Below are positions 1 through 8,845 of a stretch of 64,000 nt of DNA, piece after piece. The notes under the pieces were generated by a model. The model did not search any database, was not told where the DNA came from, and was given only the letters and a program-made list of their open reading frames with translations. Position 1 is the first letter of the stretch. Every line of letters begins with the position of its first letter. The translations under genes and the position numbers were made by a program. Source of the stretch: Nocardioides sp. W7 (GTDB lineage: Bacteria > Actinomycetota > Actinomycetes > Propionibacteriales > Nocardioidaceae); the NCBI RefSeq assembly GCF_022919075.1, contig NZ_CP095078.1:3844001-3908000 (forward strand). The letters are read 5' to 3'.

Positions 1-329
1 AACGGGTGGTTCGGGTCGAAGGCGCCGTTGGGCGGGCCCTTGAACGGCATGCCGCCGTTGAGGTAGTCCAGCTGCTTCGCGGGGTTGCCGGGACCGGTCT
101 CGACCCCGAAGGCCTTCGCGATCTGGCCCGCGAAGATCGCGATGAACACGAACACCAGCACGATCGCCAGGCAGATCATCGCCAGCTTGTCGTGACGAAG
201 CCGGTTCAGCGCGATCCGCAGCGGGGACTGGCTCTTGACCGGACCTCGACCCGACCCGTCGTTCTGCACCTCGGGGGCCTCGTCGCTCAGGTGTCCGAGC
301 GTCTCGGCGGAAACCGGCGGCAGCGACAT
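1..329 (-). CDS. ABC transporter permease, OppC/DppC type (N-terminal part)
   Basis: About 109 N-terminal residues are visible; the gene runs off the left edge. An acidic, hydrophilic leader of about 32 residues is followed by SQSPLRIALNRLRHDKLAM, the juxtamembrane motif typical of OppC/DppC permeases of peptide and nickel ABC importers. One hydrophobic helix (about residues 50-68, LAIVLVFVFIAIFAG) comes next, then the start of an extracytoplasmic loop rich in G, P and N. The ATG at 329 opens the frame. The family partners with an OppB permease, two ATPases and a lipoprotein receptor, none of which is in the window. It lies downstream of aspS with 150 bp between. Confidence 0.8.
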   Translation of the reverse strand, partial: MSLPPVSAETLGHLSDEAPEVQNDGSGRGPVKSQSPLRIALNRLRHDKLAMICLAIVLVFVFIAIFAGQIAKAFGVETGPGNPAKQLDYLNGGMPFKGPPNGAFDPNHP

Positions 330-479
330 GCTCTCCCCATCAGGTCGTGGTGCCGAATCGCTTCGGCGGCGCACCCCGGGAGCGCGCCGCCCGCGACTCT
401 ATGTGACCAGGACCGGACTCAGCGATCACCCGCGAGTAACGATCTGGTCTCGACAGGTGGACCTGACCCGTCCGGTCGA

Positions 480-2252
480 TCAGTTCTCTGCCGGGACTTC
501 CTTCGCCGGGACGGCGTCGACCCCGGCCTCCTTGCGCTGCTGGGGGGTGATCGGCGCAGGGGCGGCCGTCAGCGGGTCGAAGCCGCCACCGGACTTCGGG
601 AACGCGATGACGTCGCGGATCGAGTCCGTTCCAGCCAGCAGAGCGACGATCCGGTCCCAGCCGAAGGCGATGCCGCCGTGCGGCGGCGCGCCGTACTTGA
701 ACGCGTCGAGGAGGAAGCCGAACTTCTCCTGAGCCTCGTCCTCGGCGATGCCCATCACCTCGAAGACGCGCTTCTGCACGTCCTCCTGGTGGATACGGAT
801 CGACCCGCCGCCGATCTCGTTGCCGTTGCAGACGATGTCGTAGGCCCAGGCGATCGCGTTGCCGGGGTCGCTGTCGAAGCCCTCCAGCTCCTGGGGGCTG
901 GTGAAGGCGTGGTGGACGGCCGTCCACGCACCACTGCCGACCGCGACGTCACCGGCCGCGGTCGCGTCGTCCGCGGGCTCGAAGAGCGGCGCGTCGACGA
1001 CCCAGAGGAAGCTCCAGGCGGACTCGTCGATCAGGCCGCAGCGGCGGCCGATCTCCAGGCGCGCGGCGCCCAGGAGCGCCCGGCTGGGCTTGGGCAGGCC
1101 GGCGCCGAAGAAGACGCAGTCACCGGGCGCGGCGCCGACGTGGGCGGCCAGTCCGGCCTTCTCCTCGTCGGTGATGTTCTTGGCCACCGGGCCGGTGAGC
1201 TCGCCGTCCTCCTGGACCAGGACGTACGCCAGGCCGCGCGCCCCGCGCTGCTTGGCCCACTCCTGCCAGGCGTCGAGCTGCTTGCGGGGCTGGCTCGCTC
1301 CCCCGGGCATCACCACGGCGCCGACGTACGGCGCCTGGAAGACCCGGAACGGGGTGTCCTTGAAGTAGTCGGTGCAGTCGACGAGCTCCTGGCCCATCCG
1401 CAGGTCGGGCTTGTCGGAGCCGTAGCGGGCCATCGACTCGGCGTAGGTCATCCGCGGCAGCGGGGTGGGTACGTCGTACCCGACGAGCTTCCACAGCGCC
1501 GTGAGGATCTCCTCGGCGACGGCGATCACGTCGTCCTGCTCGACGAAGCTCATCTCGATGTCGAGCTGGGTGAACTCCGGCTGCCGGTCGGCCCGGAAGT
1601 CCTCGTCGCGGTAGCAGCGCGCGATCTGGAAGTAACGCTCCATGCCCGCGACCATGAGCAGCTGCTTGAACAGCTGCGGGCTCTGCGGGAGGGCGTACCA
1701 GCTGCCGGGCTGCAGGCGGGCGGGCACCAGGAAGTCCCGCGCGCCCTCGGGGGTGCTGCGGGTCAGGGTGGGCGTCTCGATCTCGACGAAGTCGTGGCGG
1801 TCGAGCACGTCGCGTGCGGCCCTGTTGACCTTGCTGCGAAGCCGCAGCGCCTGGTTGGGCCCCGAGCGGCGCAGGTCGAGGTAGCGGTGCCGGAGCCGCG
1901 CCTCCTCCCCCACGTCCACGTGGTCGCTGATCGGGAACGGCAGCGGTGCCGCGGCGCTGAGCACCTCGACGTCGGTGGCCACGACCTCGATCGCGCCGGT
2001 CGCGAGGTTGGGGTTCTCGTTGCCGTCCTTGCGCGCGGTCACCTCGCCGGTGACCTTCAGGCAGTACTCCGCGCGCAGGTGGTGGGCCACCGCCTCGTCG
2101 CGGATGACGACCTGGACGATGCCGCTGGCCTCGCGCAGGTCGATGAAGGCCACGCCGCCGTGGTCACGCCGGTTGGCCACCCAGCCGGCGAGGGTGACGG
2201 TCTGGCCGACGTGCTCGGCACGAAGGGTGCCTGCGTCGTGGGTGCGGATCAC
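480..2252 (-). CDS. aspS: Aspartyl-tRNA synthetase
   Basis: About 590 residues, the normal length for bacterial-type AspRS. The N-terminal OB-fold anticodon-binding domain begins IRTHDAGTLRAEHVGQ and contains GWVANRRDHGGVAFIDLR. The class II catalytic core follows, with ARCYRDEDFRADRQPEFTQL (motif 2), an inserted GAD-type domain, and the C-terminal GGIAFGWDR (motif 3). The start is GTG at 2252: AGAGGAG lies just upstream, and this GTG overlaps the hisS stop in a GTGA arrangement, so the two genes are translationally coupled. The open frame continues further upstream but only through hisS in another phase. It charges tRNA-Asp; whether it also charges tRNA-Asn cannot be told from the sequence. 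Confidence 0.97.
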   Translation of the reverse strand: MIRTHDAGTLRAEHVGQTVTLAGWVANRRDHGGVAFIDLREASGIVQVVIRDEAVAHHLRAEYCLKVTGEVTARKDGNENPNLATGAIEVVATDVEVLSAAAPLPFPISDHVDVGEEARLRHRYLDLRRSGPNQALRLRSKVNRAARDVLDRHDFVEIETPTLTRSTPEGARDFLVPARLQPGSWYALPQSPQLFKQLLMVAGMERYFQIARCYRDEDFRADRQPEFTQLDIEMSFVEQDDVIAVAEEILTALWKLVGYDVPTPLPRMTYAESMARYGSDKPDLRMGQELVDCTDYFKDTPFRVFQAPYVGAVVMPGGASQPRKQLDAWQEWAKQRGARGLAYVLVQEDGELTGPVAKNITDEEKAGLAAHVGAAPGDCVFFGAGLPKPSRALLGAARLEIGRRCGLIDESAWSFLWVVDAPLFEPADDATAAGDVAVGSGAWTAVHHAFTSPQELEGFDSDPGNAIAWAYDIVCNGNEIGGGSIRIHQEDVQKRVFEVMGIAEDEAQEKFGFLLDAFKYGAPPHGGIAFGWDRIVALLAGTDSIRDVIAFPKSGGGFDPLTAAPAPITPQQRKEAGVDAVPAKEVPAEN

Positions 2253-3640
2253 TGCTGCTCCTCTGGGTTCGCCGCCGCGACGTGGGGTCGCAGGTCGGCG
2301 GTGGGTGGGGTCCAGGAGGCCGGGTCCGCGGCCACCTGGTCCCCCGATCGGATGTCCTTGACCTGATGGGTCCCGTCGTCCTGCACGAACCAGACGAACG
2401 GGATGCCGCGACGCTCCGCGTAGCGGATCTGCTTGCCGAACTTCTGCGCCGAGGCGGCGACCTCGCACGGCACGCCCTGCGAACGCAGCGCGGTGGCCAC
2501 GCCGTCGCTGACGGACCGCGACTCCTCGTCCGTGACCGCGACGAGCACGGCGCTGGGGACCTTGCGGTCGGCCGCGAGCCCGGTGCGGGTCGCCAGCGTG
2601 ACCAGCACCCGGCTGAGGCCGAGCGAGATACCGACGCCGGGGTACGTCGTACGCCCGTCCGAGGCGAGGGCGTCGTACCGGCCCCCGGAGCAGATCGAGC
2701 CCAGGGACTCGTAGCCGTCGAGCCGGGTCTCGAAGACCGTGCCCGTGTAGTAGTCCAGGCCGCGGGCGATCGACAGGTCGGCCTCCACGCGCACCCGGTC
2801 GGTGACCAGCGGGGCGCAGGCGGTGACGAGCTCGGCGAGCTCCGCGAGCCCCTCGTCGAGCAGCTCGTGCTCGACCCCGAGCGCCCGCACGGCCGCGACG
2901 AAGGAGTCGTCGGCGGCCCGGATGGTGGCCAGCGAGAGCACCCGGTCGGCGGTGGCGCCGTCGAGGCCGACCTCGTCGACGAGCATCGAGCGGACCCGCT
3001 CGACCGGCAGCTTGTCGAGCTTGTCGACCACGCGCATGACCTCGTCGGTCGCATCGCCGCTCGCGATGCCGAGGCCGGCGTAGAAGCCCTGGATCAGCTT
3101 GCGGTTGTTGACCTGGAGCCGGAAGCCCGGCAGGAAGGCGAGCCGACTGAGCGCGTCCACCATCACGCGGGTGACCTCGACGTCGTGGTGGAACGGCAGC
3201 ACGTCGCGACCGACGATGTCGATGTCGGCCTGGGTGAACTCGCGGTAGCGGCCCTCCTGGGGCCGTTCGCCGCGCCAGACCTTCTGGATCTGGTAGCGCC
3301 GGAACGGGAACTCCAGCTTGCCGGCGTTCTCCAGCACGTAGCGGGCGAAGGGCACCGTCAGGTCGAAGTGCAGGCCGAGGCCGGCGTGGCCCTCGGCCGA
3401 CTCCTCGTGCAGCCGGCGCAGCAGGTAGACCTCCTTGGAGGTGTCGCCCTTGCGCAACAGCTGGTCGAGCGGCTCGACGGCGCGGGTCTCGATGCCCGCG
3501 AACCCGTGCAGCTCGAAGGTACGACGCAGCGTGTCGATGACCTGCTGCTCGACGAACCGCTGTTCGGGCAGCAGCTCGGGGAACCCGCTCAGCGGGGTGG
3601 GCTTGCTCAACTCAGAGACCTCGAGTGACTCGACCTGCAT
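2249..3640 (-). CDS. hisS: Histidyl-tRNA synthetase
   Basis: About 463 residues. Class II motifs are clear: FDLTVPFARYV, RGERPQEGRYREFTQADID (motif 2), the histidine-binding GLDYYTGTVFE, and GVGISLGLSRV (motif 3). The C-terminal anticodon-binding domain carries QKFGKQIRYAERRGIPFVW. The start chosen is ATG at 3640 (MQVESLEVSELSKPTP), which leads straight into the conserved SGFPELLPEQRFVEQQV. This start overlaps the 3' end of the upstream metallo-beta-lactamase gene by 29 bases. The stop overlaps the aspS GTG by 4 bases, so the three genes form an operon. Confidence 0.96.
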   Translation of the reverse strand: MQVESLEVSELSKPTPLSGFPELLPEQRFVEQQVIDTLRRTFELHGFAGIETRAVEPLDQLLRKGDTSKEVYLLRRLHEESAEGHAGLGLHFDLTVPFARYVLENAGKLEFPFRRYQIQKVWRGERPQEGRYREFTQADIDIVGRDVLPFHHDVEVTRVMVDALSRLAFLPGFRLQVNNRKLIQGFYAGLGIASGDATDEVMRVVDKLDKLPVERVRSMLVDEVGLDGATADRVLSLATIRAADDSFVAAVRALGVEHELLDEGLAELAELVTACAPLVTDRVRVEADLSIARGLDYYTGTVFETRLDGYESLGSICSGGRYDALASDGRTTYPGVGISLGLSRVLVTLATRTGLAADRKVPSAVLVAVTDEESRSVSDGVATALRSQGVPCEVAASAQKFGKQIRYAERRGIPFVWFVQDDGTHQVKDIRSGDQVAADPASWTPPTADLRPHVAAANPEEQQ

Positions 3641-4322
3641 CGCCTCGGTCGAGGAGGTCGAGCAGGTAGGGGTTGGTCGCTCGCTCGCGACCGATGGACG
3701 TCTGCTCACCGTGACCGGGGAGGACCACGATGTCGTCGGCGAGCGGCAGCACCTTGTTGGTGAGACTGCGCAGCATCGTGGCGTGGTCACCGCCCGGCAG
3801 GTCCGTGCGCCCGATCGAGCCCGCGAAGAGCAGGTCGCCGGAGAACATGACCTCGCTGACCTCCTGCTGGGCGTACGGCGTGCGGAAGGTGACCGACCCC
3901 TCGGTATGGCCCGGGGTGTGGTCGACGACGAACCGCAGGCCGGCCAGCTCGAGCTCCTGGACGTCGCTCAGCTCGCGGACGTCGTCGGGCTCGGCCCACT
4001 GGTAGTCACCGCCCAGCATCATCTGGGTGGTCTCGCGGGACATGCCCGCCATCGGGTCGGAGAGCAGGTGCCGGTCGCTGGGGTGGATCCACGCCGTGGC
4101 GTCGTACGTGCCGGCGACGGGGGCCACGCACCACATGTGGTCGACGTGGCCGTGGGTGACCAGCACGGAGACCGGCTTGAGGCGGTGCTCGGCGACGACC
4201 TGCGCGACGCCCTCGGCGGCGTCCTTGCCGGGGTCGATGACCACGCACTCGCTCCCGGCGCCGGTGGCGACGACGTAGCAGTTCGTGCCCCAGGGACCCG
4301 CGGGGAAGCCGGCGATCAACAC
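3612..4322 (-). CDS. Glyoxalase-II-like metallo-beta-lactamase-fold hydrolase
   Basis: 236 residues. The metal-binding signature THGHVDH lies near residue 57, with HTPGHTEGSV near 134, SGDLLFAGSIGRTDLPGG near 160 and a late LPGHGEQT near 200. These are the ordered ligands of the glyoxalase II / YcbL branch. The start is GTG at 4322, immediately followed by LIAGFPAGPWGTNCYVV, the usual N-terminus of this family. Members hydrolyse thioesters such as S-lactoylglutathione; actinobacteria use mycothiol, so the natural substrate is open. It is first in the hisS-aspS operon and divergent from the DUF349 gene. Confidence 0.85.
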   Translation of the reverse strand: MLIAGFPAGPWGTNCYVVATGAGSECVVIDPGKDAAEGVAQVVAEHRLKPVSVLVTHGHVDHMWCVAPVAGTYDATAWIHPSDRHLLSDPMAGMSRETTQMMLGGDYQWAEPDDVRELSDVQELELAGLRFVVDHTPGHTEGSVTFRTPYAQQEVSEVMFSGDLLFAGSIGRTDLPGGDHATMLRSLTNKVLPLADDIVVLPGHGEQTSIGRERATNPYLLDLLDRGDAGRVTRGL

Positions 4323-4468
4323 CCGGCCACACTACCGAGCGGGTCGCCGCGGTGTCGCACCGGTTCCGGGCGGAGATTCCCGCACTCGCCCGCGCCCGGC
4401 CGTGGCTAGAGTGGGCGCCTGCACGTACCGCCCGCGAGCGACCCGAAGATGCGAAGAGGGATCAGCAA

Positions 4469-5698
4469 GTGACGAGCCATGAGTGGGGCCGCGTCGACGA
4501 CGACGGCACCGTCTACGTCCGTACCGCCGACGGGGAGCGTTCGGTCGGGCAGTACCCAGAGGGGACTCCCGACGAGGCGCTCGCCTTCTTCACCGAGCGC
4601 TACGCCGCCCTCGCCTTCGAGGTCGAGCTGCTCGAGCAACGGATCAACTCCGGGGTGCTCTCCCCCGAGGAGGCCACCGAGTCGGTCAAGACGGTGAAGG
4701 CCCAGGTGGTCGACGCGAACGCCGTCGGCGACCTGATCTCGCTCGCCGGCCGACTCGACGCCCTCGGCCCGATCATCGCCCGGCAGCGCGAGGCGCGCCG
4801 CGAGGAGCGGGCCCAGCGCTCCGCCGAGGCCAAGGCGGCCAAGGAGGACCTGGTCGCCCAGGCCGAGAAGATCGCGGAGGGCACCGACTGGCGCCACGGC
4901 GCCAACAAGCTGCGCGACCTGCTCGAGCAGTGGAAGGCGCTCCCCCGCATCGACCGATCCTCCGACGACGCCCTGTGGCGGCGGTTCTCGACCGCGCGTA
5001 CGGCGTACACCCGACACCGCAAGACGCACTTCGCCGAGCTCAACGAGCAGCGTGAGGGCGCCCGTGCGGTCAAGGAGCGGCTCGCCGCGGAGGCCGAGTC
5101 CCTGGCGGAGTCCACCGAGTGGGGCCCGACCGCCGGCCGCTACCGCGACCTGATGAAGCAGTGGAAGGCCGCCGGTCCCGCACCCAAGGACGTCGACGAC
5201 GCCCTGTGGAAGCGGTTCCGAGGCGCCCAGGACGCGTTCTTCGGCGCCCGCGACGCCACCAACGCCGCCCTCGACCAGGAGTTCGCCGCGAACGCCGACG
5301 TCAAGGAGGCCCTGCTCGTCGAGGCCGAGGCGCTGCTGCCGATCGAGGACGTCGAGGCCGCCAAGCGCGCCTTCCGCGACCTCGCCGACCGCTGGGACGC
5401 CGCGGGCAAGGTCCCCCGCGACCGGATGAAGGAGCTGGAGGGCCGGATCCGCAAGGTCGAGCAGGCCATCCGCGAGGTCGAGGAGGACGCCTGGCGCAAG
5501 TCCGACCCCGAGAAGTCCGCCCGCGCCGACGACATGGTCACCAAGCTCGAGCAGGCGATCGCCAAGGTCGAGGCCGACCTCGAGAAGGCCCGGACCGCCG
5601 GCAACGAGAAGAAGGTGCGCGAGCTGGAGGAGAACCTCGAGTCCCGTCGTTCCTTCCTAGAGATGGCCAAGCGCGCGTCCGAGGACTTCTCCGGCTGA
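4469..5698 (+). CDS. DUF349 domain-containing coiled-coil protein
   Basis: About 409 residues. It has an acidic N-terminal segment (VTSHEWGRVDDDGTVYVRT) followed by at least three DUF349-type helical units, seen as WRHGANKLRDLLEQWKALP, WGPTAGRYRDLMKQWKAAG and AKRAFRDLADRWDAAGK. A charged coiled coil ends the protein (LEKARTAGNEKKVRELEE). GTG at 4469 is chosen because GAAGAGGGA lies upstream and the residues before it are not conserved-looking. The family is widespread in actinobacteria beside relA, and its function is not established. It is transcribed towards relA; the two genes converge across a repeat block. Confidence 0.9.
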   Translation: MTSHEWGRVDDDGTVYVRTADGERSVGQYPEGTPDEALAFFTERYAALAFEVELLEQRINSGVLSPEEATESVKTVKAQVVDANAVGDLISLAGRLDALGPIIARQREARREERAQRSAEAKAAKEDLVAQAEKIAEGTDWRHGANKLRDLLEQWKALPRIDRSSDDALWRRFSTARTAYTRHRKTHFAELNEQREGARAVKERLAAEAESLAESTEWGPTAGRYRDLMKQWKAAGPAPKDVDDALWKRFRGAQDAFFGARDATNAALDQEFAANADVKEALLVEAEALLPIEDVEAAKRAFRDLADRWDAAGKVPRDRMKELEGRIRKVEQAIREVEEDAWRKSDPEKSARADDMVTKLEQAIAKVEADLEKARTAGNEKKVRELEENLESRRSFLEMAKRASEDFSG

Positions 5699-5737
5699 CT
5701 TCTCGGGCAAGCGGAGCGCAGCCCGTGAAGTGTCGGT

Positions 5738-5938
5738 GGTCGAGTAGCCCGCCGCGACTGAGGAACGAAGTCGCGCCGAGCGTATCGAGACCCGTCTGCT
5801 TCCGTCGCCGGTCGAGTAGCCCGCGAGGAACGAGCGGGCGTATCGAGACCTGGCTGCTTCCGAAGGCAGATGGGTCTCGATACGTCGTTCGCGCCCTCGC
5901 AGGCTCGGTCGCGACCGCCTACTCGACCAACGAACGAG
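5738..5938. repeat. Three intergenic palindromic repeats
   Basis: Three related elements lie between the converging DUF349 and relA genes. Two direct copies (5738-5792 and 5810-5850) start GGTCGAGTAG and end TATCGAGACC. A third, inverted copy (5873-5938) starts GGTCTCGATACG and ends CTACTCGACC. Only the termini are conserved; the middles differ in length. They look like a REP/BIME-type family and may fold as bidirectional terminators. No coding frame is credible here. Confidence 0.75.
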
Positions 5939-5941
5939 CGG

Positions 5942-8263
5942 CTACTGCGTCACGCGGTAGGCGTCGAAGACGCCCGGCACGCCGCGTACGGCGCGTAGCA
6001 CGTTGTCGAGGTGCTTGGCCTCGGCCATCTCGAAGGTGAACCGGCTCTTCGCGACCCGGTCGCGGGTGGTCGAGAGGTTGGCGCTGAGGATGTTCACGTG
6101 CGCGTCCGAGAGCACCATGGTGATGTCGGAGAGCAGCCGGGCCCGGTCGAGCGCCTCGACCTGGATGTTGACCAGGAACGTCGACTGACCGGTGGGCGCC
6201 CACTCGACCTCGAGCAGCTTCTCGGGCTGGGTCTTCAGGTCGACGGCGTTGGTGCAGTCCAGGCGGTGCACCGAAACCCCGCCGCCCTTGGTGACGAAGC
6301 CGAGAATCTGGTCGGGAGGCACCGGGGTACAGCACTTGGCGAGCTTGACCCAGACGTCCGGCGCGCCCTTGACGACCACCCCGGCGTCGCCGGCCGAGCC
6401 GGTCTTCGCCCGGCCGCGTCGACCGGTGATGGTGACGGCCTCGGAGAGGTCCTCCTGGGCGCTGTCGCTCCCGCCGTGCTCGTCGATCACCCGACGTACG
6501 ACGGCCTGCGCGGACAGGTTGCCCTCGCCGACCGCGGCGTACATCGCCGAGACGTCCGCGTGGTGGAAGTGGCGGGCCGCGAGGGTCAGCGACTCGTGCG
6601 ACATCAGCCGCTTGAGGGGCAGCCCCTCCTTGCGCATCAGCCGGGCGATCTGTTCCTTGCCCTGCTCGATGGCCTCCTCGCGGCGCTCCTTGGTGAACCA
6701 CTGGCGGATCTTGGAGCGGGCCCGCTGGGACTTCACGAAGGTCAGCCAGTCGCGCGAGGGCGCAGCCGTCGGCGACTTGGAGGTGAAGACCTCGACGACG
6801 TCGCCGTTCTCCAGCATCGACTCCAGCGGGACCAGGCGACCGTTGACGCGGGCGCCGATCGTGCGGTGGCCGACCTCGGTGTGCACGGCGTAGGCGAAGT
6901 CGACCGGCGTGGCCCCCGCGGGCAGCGCGATCACGTCGCCGCGCGGGGTGAACACGTAAGTCTCGGCGCGGTTGATCTCGAAGCGCAGGGACTCCAGGAA
7001 CTCGCCCGGATCCTCGACCTCGCTCTGCCAGTCGAGCAGCTGGCGGACCCAGGTCATGTCGTCCATGTCGCCCTGGCGGTCGGTGTCGACCCCGGTGCGG
7101 CCGTCCTCCTTGTACTTCCAGTGCGCGGCGACGCCGTACTCGGCGCGGCGGTGCATGGCGAAGGTCCGGATCTGCAGCTCGACGGGCTTGCCCTGCGGGC
7201 CGATCACCGTCGTGTGCAGCGACTGGTACATGTTGAACTTCGGCATCGCGACGTAGTCCTTGAACCGCCCGAGGACAGGGTTCCAGCGCGAGTGGAGCAC
7301 GCCGAGGACGCTGTAGCAGTCGCGGTCGTCGTCGACGAGGATCCGGATGCCGACCAGGTCGTAGATGTCGGAGAACTCGCGGCCGCCGACGATCATCTTC
7401 TGGTAGATGGAGTAGTAGTGCTTCGGCCGGCCGGTGACCTTGCACTTGATCTTGGCCTCGCGCAGGTCGTTGTCGACCTGGGCGATGACCTCGGCGAGGA
7501 ACTGGTCGCGCGACGGGGCCCGTTCGGCGACCATCCGCACGATCTCGTCGTAGATCTTGGGGTGCAGGGTCGCGAACGCGAGGTCCTCGAGCTCCCACTT
7601 GAGGGTGTTCATGCCGAGCCGGTGGGCCAGCGGAGCGTAGATGTCGAGGGTCTCGCGGGCCTTGCGCTCCTGCGTCTCCTGCTTCACGTAGCGCAGGGTC
7701 CGCATGTTGTGGAGACGATCGGCGAGCTTGATGACCAGGACCCGGATGTCGCGCGACATCGCGACGATCATCTTGCGGATCGTCTCGGCCTCGGCCGTCT
7801 CGCCGTACCGGACCTTGTCGAGCTTGGTCACACCGTCGACGAGGCGGGCGACCTCCTCGCCGAAGTCGGCGCGCACCTGCTCGAGGGTGTACGGCGTGTC
7901 CTCGACCGTGTCGTGCAGCAGCGACGCGACCAGCGTCGGCTCCGTCATCCCGATGTCGGCGAGGATCGTGGTGACCGCGAGCGGGTGGGTGATGTACGGG
8001 TCACCGCTCTTGCGCATCTGCGAGCCGTGCATCTTCTCGGCCGTCAGGTAGGCGCGCTCGATCAGCGCCAGATCGGCCTTCGGGTGGTTGGCCCGCACCG
8101 AGCGGAAGAGCGGCTCCAGGACCGGGTTCCCGGGCTGGCTGCGGGTGCCCATCCGGGCGAGCCGGGCCCGCATGCTGCGGCCGGGCGGAGTGGCGTCGGA
8201 ACGCTCGGCCGGGCGAGGGGGCGGACCGGTCCGCCCGGGCGGGGCGGTGCGTTCCTCGGTCAC
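5942..8263 (-). CDS. relA: Bifunctional (p)ppGpp synthetase/hydrolase (Rel)
   Basis: 773 residues, full length for the long Rel/SpoT family. A proline/arginine-rich leader is followed by an HD hydrolase domain (SLLHDTVEDTPYTLEQV; later LADRLHNMRTLR), a synthetase domain (YDLVGIRILVDDDRDCYSVLG; FNMYQSLHTTVIGPQG), a TGS domain (VFTPRGDVIALPAGATPVDF), a zinc-finger-like/RIS region (KCCTPVPPDQILGFVTKG) and a C-terminal ACT domain (ARLLSDITMVLSDAHVN). Both catalytic halves look intact, so it should make and degrade the stringent alarmone. It is separated from apt by 21 bp and so probably belongs to the secDF-apt transcription unit. Confidence 0.96.
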   Translation of the reverse strand: MTEERTAPPGRTGPPPRPAERSDATPPGRSMRARLARMGTRSQPGNPVLEPLFRSVRANHPKADLALIERAYLTAEKMHGSQMRKSGDPYITHPLAVTTILADIGMTEPTLVASLLHDTVEDTPYTLEQVRADFGEEVARLVDGVTKLDKVRYGETAEAETIRKMIVAMSRDIRVLVIKLADRLHNMRTLRYVKQETQERKARETLDIYAPLAHRLGMNTLKWELEDLAFATLHPKIYDEIVRMVAERAPSRDQFLAEVIAQVDNDLREAKIKCKVTGRPKHYYSIYQKMIVGGREFSDIYDLVGIRILVDDDRDCYSVLGVLHSRWNPVLGRFKDYVAMPKFNMYQSLHTTVIGPQGKPVELQIRTFAMHRRAEYGVAAHWKYKEDGRTGVDTDRQGDMDDMTWVRQLLDWQSEVEDPGEFLESLRFEINRAETYVFTPRGDVIALPAGATPVDFAYAVHTEVGHRTIGARVNGRLVPLESMLENGDVVEVFTSKSPTAAPSRDWLTFVKSQRARSKIRQWFTKERREEAIEQGKEQIARLMRKEGLPLKRLMSHESLTLAARHFHHADVSAMYAAVGEGNLSAQAVVRRVIDEHGGSDSAQEDLSEAVTITGRRGRAKTGSAGDAGVVVKGAPDVWVKLAKCCTPVPPDQILGFVTKGGGVSVHRLDCTNAVDLKTQPEKLLEVEWAPTGQSTFLVNIQVEALDRARLLSDITMVLSDAHVNILSANLSTTRDRVAKSRFTFEMAEAKHLDNVLRAVRGVPGVFDAYRVTQ

Positions 8264-8284
8264 ACGAACAGCCTACGCGGCGCT

Positions 8285-8845
8285 TCAGACGGTGATCAGG
8301 CTGGTGACCGGCAGGTCGCCGACCGTCTCACGTCCTGGGAGGAAGGAGAGCTCCATCAGGACGGCGAAGCCGGTGACGGTGCCACCGCACCGCTCGACCA
8401 GCTCACGGGTCGCCCGCGCGGTGCCCCCGGTCGCCAGCACGTCGTCGATCAGCAGGACCCGGTCGCCCGGGAGGATCGCGTCACGGTGCAGCTCGAGGGT
8501 CGCGTCGGCGTACTCCAGGGAGTACGACACGGCGTGGGTCTCGCGCGGCAGCTTCCCGGCCTTGCGCACCGGGACGAAGCCTGCGCCAAGCGCGAGCGCG
8601 ACCGGCGCGGCCAGGATGAAGCCGCGCGCCTCCATGCCCACGACCTTGTCGACCACCGTCTCGCCGTCACGCCGGCCGACGTCGGCGAGCGCCGCCACGA
8701 CCGCCGTCAGCGCGTCGTGGTCGGCGAGGACCGGGGTGATGTCCTTGAAGACGACACCGGGCTCGGGGAAGTCGGGGACGTCGAGCACCAGGCGCTCGAG
8801 CGCCGCCCGCGCGACGTCGGCCGCGGTCCCCGAGCCGGCCGTCAC
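8285..8845 (-). CDS. apt: Adenine phosphoribosyltransferase
   Basis: 186 residues. It has the Apt N-terminus (VPDFPEPGVVFKDITPVL), the KVVGMEARGFILAAPVA loop, VPVRKAGKLPRET, and the PRPP-binding motif VLLIDDVLATGGTA near residue 130. It converts adenine and PRPP to AMP. The start ATG overlaps the secF stop by 4 bases (ATGA). The secD-secF-apt-relA order is a classic actinobacterial arrangement. Confidence 0.96.
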   Translation of the reverse strand: MTAGSGTAADVARAALERLVLDVPDFPEPGVVFKDITPVLADHDALTAVVAALADVGRRDGETVVDKVVGMEARGFILAAPVALALGAGFVPVRKAGKLPRETHAVSYSLEYADATLELHRDAILPGDRVLLIDDVLATGGTARATRELVERCGGTVTGFAVLMELSFLPGRETVGDLPVTSLITV

